DNA from: Marinitoga sp. 38H-ov
GTDB lineage: Bacteria > Thermotogota > Thermotogae > Petrotogales > Petrotogaceae
NCBI RefSeq assembly: GCF_011057715.1
Contig: NZ_LNGH01000014.1
Location: forward strand, 1-56,362
Reading direction: 5' to 3'
Length of the DNA stretch: 56,362 nt
Below, piece by piece: positions 1-7,902 of the stretch. Under the pieces are notes generated by a model. The model saw only the letters and a program-made list of their open reading frames with translations. It did not search any database and was not told the origin of the DNA. Each line of letters starts with the position of its first letter. Position 1 is the stretch's first letter. Made by a program: the position numbers and the translations under genes.

Positions 1-406
1 TTGATATTATTTTTTTATTCTTGCTTGTGTTAATTATATAATCTGCTATTTCTTCTGCTTTTTCTATTGTCATTATTTTATTTCTCTTTGTTTCATAACA
101 ATATACACAATCAAAATTGCATTGGAAAGTTGGAATTATTGTAAACGTCGCTCGAGAATTATCAAATCGCGCTCTATAATTTCTCATTTTTATTTCTTCA
201 TATTCATTATAATCTTTTTCTATAATATATCCACCATATTTTAATTGTTCGAATAATTCCTTATCAACTATATTCCCTTTTAATGTTTCTTTTATTTTTT
301 GAACATTTTCACGGTTTACTTCTGCTATTGCTCCTGTTCTTAAGTTAACTAATACCGGAACTTTATCTATTTCTAAAAAGTAATTGTAATATGATTCTTT
401 ATACAT
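1..406 (-). CDS. Radical SAM peptide maturase, N-terminal part (cut by window edge)
   Basis: The reading frame opens at an ATG 4 nt after an AGGTGGA ribosome binding site and runs off the window after 135 codons with no stop. Residues 1-85 form a small N-terminal domain of the kind found before the core of SPASM-type peptide maturases. At about residue 100 there is CNFDCVYCY, the CX3CX2C motif that holds the [4Fe-4S] cluster of radical SAM enzymes. The family uses S-adenosylmethionine radicals to modify peptides, often by linking cysteine sulfur to a carbon. It is the last visible member of a minus-strand cassette with a Cys-rich peptide and an ABC transporter, so the likely substrate is that peptide. 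The substrate is inference; the radical SAM call is firm. Confidence 0.85.
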   Translation of the reverse strand, partial: MYKESYYNYFLEIDKVPVLVNLRTGAIAEVNRENVQKIKETLKGNIVDKELFEQLKYGGYIIEKDYNEYEEIKMRNYRARFDNSRATFTIIPTFQCNFDCVYCYETKRNKIMTIEKAEEIADYIINTSKNKKIIS

Positions 407-700
407 TTTTTCCACCTGCTATAATAAAGATTTAGTTTTTATTTATTAATTGTAATAATTTTAACAAAAAATATATATAATATAAATAACGTTAATGTAA
501 ATCTCTCTTTTCTTAAATTTAATAATTTTACTTATTTATTTTATCAAATGATATGTTTTTATTGTTAATTATTTAATTTATATTATACAATATTTGATAT
601 ATTCTCTTTGAGAATGAGGTTAAGAAAATTCAGGAGTTTTTTGTGTTCATTTACAAATTCTATTTTCCATTCTATATATTTTTACTAATATCTTTCAAAT
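407..700. other. AT-rich intergenic region before the partial maturase
   Basis: About 290 bases with no convincing ORF. It contains a small dyad, ATTCTC-TTT-GAGAAT, at about 602-616, and several TATAAT-like hexamers on the minus strand that could give the downstream maturase its own promoter. None has a clear -35 partner. No terminator hairpin is evident after the permease gene. Confidence 0.4.
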
Positions 701-1444
701 CTAATATTTTGGTTCATATTTTCTGAAAAATAGATATCCTATCATAAATATTGTTGTTACCATTAATAATGGTATTATTATTTTCCACAAACTAATATAC
801 ATTATAAATTCTATTCCTTTTGAGGATATTAATTTTCTTGTCATTATATATACAAAATTTAATGGATGATATATTTTATTTTGAACTGGCAATAGGAAAT
901 AACTATATATTACAAATAATGATATTATTATTGAAAATAAGTTATTCTTTACAATTGTATATATCATCATTCCCAATAATGCAGTAAACAATATTGCTAT
1001 TTCATAATTTAAATATGCTACTATTGTTAATGACATCCCTTTTGTATCGGGTTTTCCAATTACTATCATATAGTAATATGTTAATATTATTAGATTATAT
1101 ATACTATATAATGTTGTTATCCAGAATAATGAAATTGATTTTTTTATGTAGAATTTTAATCTTGTATTTTCCATGAATATATATGTGTATAATCTACTTT
1201 CTGTTATTTCATGTAATATTTTTATTCCAAGTATTATTGCTATTAATTGTATTAATCCCATAAAGTTCCACATTGTTCCAAAGTATTTTGCTGCTATTAT
1301 GGATATTGATGGTTTTCCATAATATCCTCTTGCTATCATATAAACTATACCTTTAGCCCTTATTGTTGAAAAGAAATAGTATATTATTAATGATGCTATA
1401 AAAAATTTATCTTTTTTTATCTTTTGTATTTCTGCTTTAATCAA
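701..1444 (-). CDS. ABC transporter permease (ABC-2-like), 247 aa
   Basis: An integral membrane protein with about six hydrophobic segments, starting near residues 14-30, 60-75, 105-130, 145-165, 170-190 and 218-240. It lacks the EAA loop of importers and has the length of ABC-2-type exporter subunits. The start is a TTG whose TTGA overlaps the stop of the upstream ATPase, with GGAGATGG as ribosome binding site, so the two subunits are probably translationally coupled. It should form the membrane part of an exporter with that ATPase. The presence of a Cys-rich peptide and maturases in the same cassette suggests peptide export or self-protection; this role is inferred from context. Confidence 0.8.
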   Translation of the reverse strand: MIKAEIQKIKKDKFFIASLIIYYFFSTIRAKGIVYMIARGYYGKPSISIIAAKYFGTMWNFMGLIQLIAIILGIKILHEITESRLYTYIFMENTRLKFYIKKSISLFWITTLYSIYNLIILTYYYMIVIGKPDTKGMSLTIVAYLNYEIAILFTALLGMMIYTIVKNNLFSIIISLFVIYSYFLLPVQNKIYHPLNFVYIMTRKLISSKGIEFIMYISLWKIIIPLLMVTTIFMIGYLFFRKYEPKY

Positions 1445-2283
1445 TTTTTTCCATCTCCTGATGATATTTTTATAAATGTTTTTCCCAGGATAGATGTATT
1501 TTTTTCTATATCTTTTATTCTTATTCCATATTGTGTGAGTTTTTCCAATGTTTGCATTATATTGTTGCTTTTTATTATTGTTTTACCCTCTTCTATTTTG
1601 TATTCTAACCATTCGGGATATTTCTGTGTTTCTGTAAATATTATATATTCATCATTTTTTTTAAATTCATCTTTTGATAGGATTTTTTTAATTTTTCCAT
1701 CATGTAATATACCTACTCTGTCTGCCATTTCTTTTGCTTCTGATAATACATGAGTGCTTATTATTATACTTTTTCCTCTTTCTTTTAAATCTTCCATTAA
1801 TTTAATGAAGTTTTTTCTTTCTATTGGGTCCAATCCTTCTGTTGGTTCATCAAATATGTATATATCTGGATCTATTAATAGTAATATTGAAACCGCAAGC
1901 CTTTTTTTCATTCCTGTTGAATATTTACCAACTTTCTTTTTTGCATGTTGTTGTATTCCCGTTATTTTTAAATATTTATCCATACTTTCTTTGTTTATTT
2001 TTTTATATATTGATGATGTTATATATTTTATGTTTTCGTATGCATTCATATTTTTCATAAATTGTGGTTCTTCTACAAAACCCAATAGTTTTTTGCCTTT
2101 TTTTATTTTTATTTCACCTTCATCTGGATTATATACTTTTGTTAATATATAAAATAGTGTTGATTTCCCTGCTCCATTTTCTCCTAATATTACAAATTTT
2201 TCCTCTTCTTTTACATCAAAGTTTATTCCTTTTAAAACTTCTTTTTCTTTAAACTTCTTTTTTATGTTTTTTATATCTATCAT
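1441..2283 (-). CDS. ABC transporter ATP-binding protein, 280 aa
   Basis: A complete nucleotide-binding domain. Walker A GENGAGKST lies at residues 34-42, the signature is YSTGMKKR at about 121-128 with STG in place of SGG, and Walker B with DEPTEGLDP falls at about 139-153. The switch histidine is in STHVLSEAKEMADR. About 75 residues follow the core, as in drug, lantibiotic and ABC-2-type exporters (CcmA/NatA class). The ATG follows GGTGGTGA. Its stop overlaps the permease start. It powers the membrane partner encoded next to it, and the cassette points to a peptide as cargo, although a drug or lipid cannot be ruled out. Confidence 0.92.
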   Translation of the reverse strand: MIDIKNIKKKFKEKEVLKGINFDVKEEEKFVILGENGAGKSTLFYILTKVYNPDEGEIKIKKGKKLLGFVEEPQFMKNMNAYENIKYITSSIYKKINKESMDKYLKITGIQQHAKKKVGKYSTGMKKRLAVSILLLIDPDIYIFDEPTEGLDPIERKNFIKLMEDLKERGKSIIISTHVLSEAKEMADRVGILHDGKIKKILSKDEFKKNDEYIIFTETQKYPEWLEYKIEEGKTIIKSNNIMQTLEKLTQYGIRIKDIEKNTSILGKTFIKISSGDGKN

Positions 2284-2388
2284 TTTTTCACCACCAATTT
2301 CAACATTTTTTATATTTTGTATTTCTAAATATTTTATGTTAAAATTATAATGTTTTTTAAAGTTTTTAATAAAAAATATCCATAGGGT

Positions 2389-2403
2389 TGTGGCTGGAAA
2401 AGT
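2389..2403 (+). repeat. Left arm of 15-bp perfect inverted repeat
   Basis: TGTGGCTGGAAAAGT. Its exact reverse complement lies at 2633-2647. The two arms enclose the 65-codon Cys-rich peptide gene and little else. The arms are much richer in G than their surroundings. Confidence 0.9.
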
Positions 2404-2410
2404 AAGTTTA

Positions 2411-2608
2411 TTATTCTGGAATATCTATATTATTACCAGTGCAGTGATCGACATTACATATATCTGTTGGTTTACAATCTCCCAAATCAATAGTAAAACA
2501 ACCATCTGTTAAACTACATGTTCCACCATCATAACCACTACAATAATCTAAAATGCAATTTTCAATTTGGTTATTGCTTTTTAATTTAACAATTTTTATA
2601 TGTTCCAT
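2411..2608 (-). CDS. Seven-cysteine small peptide, candidate RiPP precursor (65 aa)
   Basis: A 65-residue peptide with a Lys/Asn-rich N-terminal leader-like stretch (residues 1-16) and seven cysteines in the remainder, within ENC, DYC, GTC, DGC, GDC, DIC and DHC. There is no hydrophobic signal peptide, as expected for a substrate modified in the cytoplasm and exported by a dedicated transporter. A GGAG element sits 8 nt before the ATG. The seven cysteines and the radical SAM/SPASM neighbours recall the Clostridium Clo7bot-type Cys-rich peptides and other thioether peptides (ranthipeptides, SCIFF). In Thermotoga maritima the Cys-rich peptide TM1316 also lies beside a radical SAM gene and ABC genes. 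Homology to any named family is not proven here. The gene sits inside a perfect 15-bp inverted repeat. Confidence 0.7.
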   Translation of the reverse strand: MEHIKIVKLKSNNQIENCILDYCSGYDGGTCSLTDGCFTIDLGDCKPTDICNVDHCTGNNIDIPE

Positions 2609-2632
2609 AAAGGTTCAACTCCGCTATAAATA

Positions 2633-2647
2633 ACTTTTCCAGCCACA
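2633..2647 (+). repeat. Right arm of 15-bp perfect inverted repeat
   Basis: ACTTTTCCAGCCACA, the exact reverse complement of 2389-2403. The outer ends of the pair are 259 bp apart. It lies upstream of the peptide gene's ribosome binding site, so the arms bracket the whole transcription-translation unit. I see no obvious direct repeat immediately outside the two arms. Confidence 0.9.
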
Positions 2648-2666
2648 GAATTTAAAATTCATATTT

Positions 2667-3938
2667 TTATTCAAGTTTTAATTCATAAACTTCAAATATA
2701 AAAAGATTTTTATCTTCTTTTTTTTCTATTTCGTTTAATACACCATAATACTTATCTTTCATTTTAAAAAAATGTATTGCTTTATTCAAAATTTTATTTA
2801 TGTTACCTGTTTCAAGATTTATTTTATAAATGTTTCCATTAAAAAGAAATATTTCAAATTGATTTTGTAAGTTCAAACTAACTTTAAAAGGTGTATTTGA
2901 ACAGAGAAATATAACATAATCGGATTTTTTTAGTTCTTTTTCCCATAATATTTTAAATTTATTGTCTATTATTTTTCCTAATATTATTTTTGTTGTACTA
3001 TCTTCCTGCACTTCTATTAATATTTTTTCATTTTTATAGGTATAATAATGATAATTTATATTTCCTTCTTTCAAAAATTGATATATTTCTTCCATATTTA
3101 TATTTTCTATTTTATTATTATCAAGATTATATCTTTTTATATTTATTTTTCCCCCATAATTACCAAAATATACATATTTTTCATCTTGATATATATATGT
3201 ATAATAGTTCATATCTGAAAATGTTTTTTCATCTTTTTTTATTAATTCATAGTTTTTTGCATCAAATGTGTGTTTTAACTTTATATATTTACTGTTTGAA
3301 CCAAAAAAAGATGTCACACTTTTTTCTGGTATTGTTTCGAATATATATAGTTTATCTTTATACTTTGCCATTTCTAATATCCCTGAAAAATCTTTTAATG
3401 TTATTAATTCTTTATACCAGTTTAAATCTATATCCACTATCATTACCTTTCGTTCTGATTCATTTATGCCTACACTCATTATTATTTTATCTTTCAATTC
3501 ATAATCGATTGTAGCTGCAAATGACTTTACTCCTAAATTAAGCTTTTTGTTAAATATATATTTTCCTTCTTTTTTTATATATTCATTTATTTCCATATCT
3601 CCATTTTTTTCATTTCCACATATTATCCAGAATTTATTTTCAAATGCATATGTTGTTATTAATGTTGCACCTGTTAAATTATTAATTTCATATAGTGCTG
3701 GAGATTCCTTTTTTATTATTTGTTTTGTATCAGATTTTAATGAATATATTAATATTTCAAATTCTTTTCCTTTTGCAACTATTGGTGTAATTATTACTTC
3801 GTCTTTTGTAAATGATAGAACTGGTTTTATATTTTTTTTGCCGTCCAATTTAATTTTTTTTATTATTGTCAAATTTTCAGAAAGCAATAGAACTGATATT
3901 GCTAACATAAATAAAATCATTAATATATTTCTTTTCAT
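2667..3938 (-). CDS. Secreted protein of unknown function, probably beta-rich (423 aa)
   Basis: I do not recognise the family. Residues 1-20 form a typical signal peptide (MKRN, then a long hydrophobic run) without a lipobox cysteine. The rest alternates short hydrophobic strands with charged turns and recurring patterns such as 'YKDKLYIFE', 'DEKYVYFGNYGG' and 'LFNGNIYKINLETGNINK', which suggests a beta-propeller-like fold. The ATG follows a GGGAG site and lies 4 nt after the stop of the decayed maturase, so the two were cotranscribed. It sits between a maturase and the Cys-rich peptide, so a role in handling, sensing or immunity to that peptide is possible but untested. Confidence 0.6.
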   Translation of the reverse strand: MKRNILMILFMLAISVLLLSENLTIIKKIKLDGKKNIKPVLSFTKDEVIITPIVAKGKEFEILIYSLKSDTKQIIKKESPALYEINNLTGATLITTYAFENKFWIICGNEKNGDMEINEYIKKEGKYIFNKKLNLGVKSFAATIDYELKDKIIMSVGINESERKVMIVDIDLNWYKELITLKDFSGILEMAKYKDKLYIFETIPEKSVTSFFGSNSKYIKLKHTFDAKNYELIKKDEKTFSDMNYYTYIYQDEKYVYFGNYGGKINIKRYNLDNNKIENINMEEIYQFLKEGNINYHYYTYKNEKILIEVQEDSTTKIILGKIIDNKFKILWEKELKKSDYVIFLCSNTPFKVSLNLQNQFEIFLFNGNIYKINLETGNINKILNKAIHFFKMKDKYYGVLNEIEKKEDKNLFIFEVYELKLE

Positions 3939-3942
3939 TTTA

Positions 3943-5170
3943 TCATCTCCCTACTTTTAATTTTTCTACTCCTATTTTTGTTAGGGCGCAAGAAATACTT
4001 CGGCTTTTGCTTTTTGTTAATAATTCATATGGGCATCCACCATCGCATATATTTCTCAATTCGCATAAACCGCAATCTTCTTCTATTTTTTTAACTACTT
4101 TCTTATAAAATTCCTTTTTATAGTTAATAAATTCTTCCCATTGCATCCCCACTTCTCCAAGTTCATAGTCTTTTTCACCTGTGAATCTCTGGCATGGGTA
4201 CATTTTTCCATCTATATCTATTGATACTATTCCCAACCCCGCTCCACATGGATATTTTTTAATTTCTCCTTTTTTTATAGTTTCCCATACTCCACTTATA
4301 TTTAACGGGATAACCTTTTATCTTTTTTTCTATTATTTCTTCAACTTCTTTGTATAATTTTTTCTTTTCTTTTTCTGTCCATTTTTTTGTGTAAGGGTAT
4401 GATGCAATCGCAAAAGAATAGCCACCAACATTTAGCTCTTTTATAAAATGTTCTGCTATTTTTTTAATTTCTATTTTCTGATTTGTTACTGTTGCTCTAA
4501 CGTTTAACTTTTTTCTTTTTTCCAGCATTAACTCTATATTTTCTGCTATTTTTTCATATGATCCCTTTCCTCCAACAAATGTCCTTTGAAAATTTTATAT
4601 ATACTCACAACCATCTATACTTAATGTTAATGAAAAATTTTCTTTGATTAAAAAGTCTATTATTTCTTTATCCATTATCATCCCATTAGTGGTTATTGAC
4701 TATCCAATCTTTTTGTTATATTTCTTTCCTAATTTTTTTGATAATGCCACGCTTTCTTTTATTTTTTTGAATTCAAGTAATGGTTCTCCGCCAAAAAACG
4801 TTATTGTTATTTTTTTCTTTTTTGTATTTGAAAATATATATTCTAAACTTTCTTTTATCAATTTCATATTCATACTTTCTGGTTTCTCTTTATGAGCATA
4901 GCAGTATATACATTCAAGATTAAATGCTTTTGTTATATTTAATATAATATTTGATGGTTCAAATATTATGTCTGAATTATAGAATTTTTCGCTTTCTTTT
5001 ATTTTTTTATTGATTATATTTTTTAATGTTTTTATATCTTTTTCAACATCTTTATTTTTTTTATTTTCTGTAAGATGTGAATAGGCTATTTCATCTAGTT
5101 TGACTAATGTTACACTATCAAGGTCAAATAGATACTTTCTTTTATTATTTTGATAGAGTTTATATTTCAT
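3943..5170 (-). pseudogene. Decayed radical SAM/SPASM peptide maturase
   Basis: Three ORF fragments together make one maturase of about 410 codons. The N-terminal part (5170-4700) carries FNLECIYCYAH, where the first cluster ligand should be Cys but the codon is TTT (Phe), followed by the FFGGEP SAM-binding motif. It is broken by TAG at 4700-4702, within what should read IGYSITTNG. A second in-frame stop (TAA) follows SIDGCEYI near 4590. A frameshift near 4285 then separates the C-terminal SPASM part (YPCGAGLGIVSIDIDG, then the Cys cluster CGLCELRNICDGGCPYE and a last Cys). Two stops, a frameshift and a lost ligand agree on inactivation. Intact homologues install thioether links in Cys-rich peptides. 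Confidence 0.9.
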
Positions 5171-5288
5171 TTTTTTCCTTTCTTTTTAATATTAAAAATG
5201 TATTGTATCATAAAACCTTATATGCTATAATTTAAATGTATTCTACAAATAACTAGTATAAAGCTTTTAGTTTTCATATGATATCTTA

Positions 5289-5423
5289 TTATCCTCTAGA
5301 ATTTTCAATTTGAACTTGAAGATTAGTTGAATGAGTAGTTGAATTACTTTTATCATCACCACCATATACCATTGTTGAAGATAATATTATGATTGCCATT
5401 ATTAATATAATTATTTTTTTCAT
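5289..5423 (-). CDS. Small exported peptide, 44 aa
   Basis: A short ORF with GAGGGGGG as ribosome binding site. Residues 1-20 are a textbook signal sequence (MKK, a long Ile/Leu run, then STMVYG). The presumed mature part is only about 23 polar residues, beginning GGDDKSNS and ending QIENSRG, with no cysteine. A good promoter (TTGACA, 16 bp, TAAGAT) lies just upstream. The length, signal peptide and lack of fold suggest a secreted signalling or antimicrobial peptide. It is unlike the Cys-rich precursor nearby. The divergent gene at 5701 encodes a helical, repeat-like protein that could be its receptor, but this is speculation from position. Confidence 0.6.
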   Translation of the reverse strand: MKKIIILIMAIIILSSTMVYGGDDKSNSTTHSTNLQVQIENSRG

Positions 5424-5700
5424 TTTTCCCCCCTCATTTATCTTAGCATTTCTCATATGACTGTCAAGTGTTTCTTTTGTAGCCTGAAATTAGCTTTTTA
5501 TAAACATTTTAAACTGCAATATCATTTTTAATAAATGGTAATATTTTAGACATATAACTTCAACTTCTGAAATTCTTTATTTTGGATATTTATATATTTT
5601 TAAGTAACTATTATGTAACAAAATGTAACTTAACCTTAATTAAATATCATTCTTTAATTTTTTGTTTCAATATTTATAATTTTTATTTAAGAGGTGTTTT
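5424..5700. other. Divergent intergenic region
   Basis: 277 bases between the 44-aa peptide gene and the plus-strand gene at 5701. Apart from the promoter at 5440-5467 it is AT-rich sequence. The AAGAGGTG ribosome binding site of the 5701 gene is at its right end. No clear terminator or further ORF was seen. Confidence 0.5.
5440..5467 (-). promoter_or_regulatory. Promoter of the 44-aa exported peptide gene
   Basis: On the minus strand TTGACA (5467-5462) is followed after 16 bp by TAAGAT (5445-5440). The predicted start point falls close to the ribosome binding site, giving a very short leader. Confidence 0.6.
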
Positions 5701-7134
5701 ATGAAACATTATTCCTTAAATAAATTAATTGATATTATAGAATATGGAGCTTTTTCTAAACCTATTGTGAATTATATTTTAACTAATACTGAGGATGAAG
5801 ATTTGGTTTATTATCTTTTATGCTTAAAATCCATTTGGAAAAACAAACATAGAGAAGCTTTTAAATATGCCGATCTCGTTACTACTACTACTACTACTAC
5901 TACAATTTTAAATGAACTTGCTACTCTTGAAAAAATTAGTATTTTATTTAATAATAATAAAATTAAAAAAGCTAATATTGAACTAAGTAAGATTAAAAAT
6001 AATATTCAATCTCTTAATAAAAAAGCAAGAAAAATTATTATTCCTGCTTTGAGATTTATGGAAATAAGATTTTCAAATTTAATTGATGAAAATCTTGTTA
6101 GATATTGGAGTGAAGAGTATGAAAGTAGTTATGCACAGAAATCATTATTAAAATATTCTGAAGCCAGAAAATATTTAAATAATAAAGATTTTCATAAAGC
6201 TTTTGATTTATTTATTGAAGGGTTTAATTTTGCAAAAAGGTTTCCTCATCCCACAATGATATGTTCTGGATTGAATAATGCAGCATGGTGGATAAGAGAA
6301 GTAGATAAGAAGAAAGCGTTAATTGCTGCTGATTTATTAGAATATTACATCGGTTATTATTTTGAAGACTTATTTAAAATTTATAATTGGTTTGATACTA
6401 TTTTTGATGTTTTTTTTATTAATAATTATATTGGTTTATATGAAATTTCAAGAATTGTGAATGAATTAAAAAATAATATAAATGTTGATAATAAATTTAA
6501 TAAAGATTTTTATGATCGTTCAAATAAAAAACATATTAGTTTTTTATTTAAGAATAACATTAACCAAATTATGACTATATTTGATCTCAATTTTCCAATA
6601 GTATTTTTAGCAACATATTCATCATTAATAGAAAAACCATATTTTACAAAAAGTCGGATTTTGAAGTTGATTTTTGAAAGAGATAAAGATAAAATCATTA
6701 AATTTTTCTCAAGTAATTATGAGAAGATGTACTTTTTTAATTTAATGCTATCAAATTTTCAAGAAGAAAATTTGATAAATAATATTAATAATAAGAACTA
6801 TGACTTTCTAAAGTCTACCAGAAGTAGTCTATTTTATATCGCGAGAAAAAACTTAATTTTAAAGCTATTAAAGAATATAAGAAATAAAAAAGAATTTATT
6901 GTTCATTATTTTAATTTATCTGATAGCGAAAAAAATATTTTTGATATCTTTTTAAGAAATTGTGTCCGTTACGATATTAAATGGCCTATTATTCCAAAAG
7001 TTGATGGTAATTTGAAATCTTTTGCTTTGAAGTACAATATTACTCAAAAACGAGTTGCTTTAGGATATTATTCTTTTGAAGACAATGAAAGACTTTTTCT
7101 TGATTCTATTATTGAGAAGTTTTTGAAAATATAA
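5701..7134 (+). CDS. Helical, TPR-like protein of unknown function (477 aa)
   Basis: I do not recognise a named family. The protein is almost entirely amphipathic helix and has no signal peptide. Residues 140-240 contain TPR-like pairs such as 'YSEARKYLNNKDFHKAFDLFIEGFN', split here only by description. Residues 62-69 are eight consecutive threonines encoded by a run of ACT triplets. The last 40 residues (FALKYNITQKRVALGYYSF...) could be a helix-turn-helix-like end, but this is weak. ATG follows AAGAGGTG. It is divergent from a small secreted peptide gene, an arrangement seen for TPR receptors of peptide pheromones (RRNPP family). However, the N-terminal HTH of that family is absent, so the function is open. 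Confidence 0.6.
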   Translation: MKHYSLNKLIDIIEYGAFSKPIVNYILTNTEDEDLVYYLLCLKSIWKNKHREAFKYADLVTTTTTTTTILNELATLEKISILFNNNKIKKANIELSKIKNNIQSLNKKARKIIIPALRFMEIRFSNLIDENLVRYWSEEYESSYAQKSLLKYSEARKYLNNKDFHKAFDLFIEGFNFAKRFPHPTMICSGLNNAAWWIREVDKKKALIAADLLEYYIGYYFEDLFKIYNWFDTIFDVFFINNYIGLYEISRIVNELKNNINVDNKFNKDFYDRSNKKHISFLFKNNINQIMTIFDLNFPIVFLATYSSLIEKPYFTKSRILKLIFERDKDKIIKFFSSNYEKMYFFNLMLSNFQEENLINNINNKNYDFLKSTRSSLFYIARKNLILKLLKNIRNKKEFIVHYFNLSDSEKNIFDIFLRNCVRYDIKWPIIPKVDGNLKSFALKYNITQKRVALGYYSFEDNERLFLDSIIEKFLKI

Positions 7135-7224
7135 ATTTTATTAAGTTTCCTAAAATTTTTTGTGTAATATTAATGGTCAAACTATTTTAGTAGATGTTGG
7201 ATTGTCAAAATTCCCATTATAATC

Positions 7225-7253
7225 AAAAAGAGAAGCAGTATGCTTCTCTTTTT
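7225..7253. terminator. Bidirectional terminator hairpin
   Basis: AAAAAGAGAAGCA, a GTA loop and TGCTTCTCTTTTT form a 13-bp stem with U-runs on both strands. It serves the iron-transporter operon on the minus strand, whose last stop overlaps it, and possibly the plus-strand gene ending at 7134. Confidence 0.85.
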
Positions 7254-7902
7254 ATGTATATATTTCTTCGGGAATGCCAGTGAATGTTATTTTTCCATTT
7301 TCTATAATGATAATTCTATCTGCCAAAGCGAGAGCGTCGTTCCTATCATGCGTAACTAAAATAGTAGTAATTCCTGCTTCATATAATATTTCTTTTAAAT
7401 CATTTCTTATTTTATCTTTTAGTATTTCATCTAAATTACTAAATGGTTCGTCCAACAATAGTAGCCTCGGATTAGTAGCAAGAGTTCTCGCAAGAGCTAG
7501 TCTTTGTTGTTGACCACCACTTAATTCATATGGATATCTATTTTCATATCCTTCCAAATTTACTAATTTCAACATTTCTTGCGTTTTACCTTTTTTTGCA
7601 AATTCTATATTTTCTTTTACTGTCATATGAGGAAATAAAGCATAATCCTGAAAAACAAAACCTATATTTCTTTTTTCAGGCAATACAAAATGTTTTTTAG
7701 AAGTCAATACTTTATCTTCTAATCTAACAATTCCTTTTTGTGGTTTTTCAAACCCCGCAATTATTCTTAAAATAGTACTTTTACCACTTCCGCTTTCTCC
7801 TACTATAGCTACAGTTTCACCTTTTTTTATTTGGAAATCAATTCCTTTTAATATATATTCTTTATCGTATTTAAACCAAATATCTTCTAGATATAAAAAC
7901 AT
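7252..7902 (-). CDS. fbpC: Ferric iron ABC transporter ATP-binding protein (FbpC-type), 216 aa
   Basis: Walker A GESGSGKST is at residues 35-43, the Q-loop at VFQDYALFPHMTV, the signature LSGGQQQRLALART at 127-140, and Walker B with DEPFSNLD at about 147-158. The switch His is in VTHDRNDALALADR. At 216 residues it has only the nucleotide-binding domain; classical FbpC/PotA proteins of about 350 residues carry an extra C-terminal regulatory OB-fold region, which is missing here. The ATG shares bases with the stop of the permease gene. It energises import of the ligand bound by the protein encoded at 9490-10509. Confidence 0.9.
   Translation of the reverse strand: MFLYLEDIWFKYDKEYILKGIDFQIKKGETVAIVGESGSGKSTILRIIAGFEKPQKGIVRLEDKVLTSKKHFVLPEKRNIGFVFQDYALFPHMTVKENIEFAKKGKTQEMLKLVNLEGYENRYPYELSGGQQQRLALARTLATNPRLLLLDEPFSNLDEILKDKIRNDLKEILYEAGITTILVTHDRNDALALADRIIIIENGKITFTGIPEEIYT

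Noticed and set aside
994-1176. Plus-strand ORF opposite the ABC permease
   Set aside because: It is a shadow of the minus-strand permease, hydrophobic only because that gene is, and has no ribosome binding site.
2389-2647. Repeat pair read as a transcription terminator
   Set aside because: The arms are about 230 bp apart and no U-run follows, so it is not a terminator hairpin.
2990-3514. Long plus-strand ORF of 174 aa opposite the secreted protein
   Set aside because: Very high Leu/Phe/Tyr content is the usual result of reading an A-rich coding strand backwards; the minus-strand frame has a signal peptide, ribosome binding site and operon context.
5881-5904. ACT run as a phase-variation switch
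   Set aside because: The unit is three bases, so slippage would not change the reading frame.
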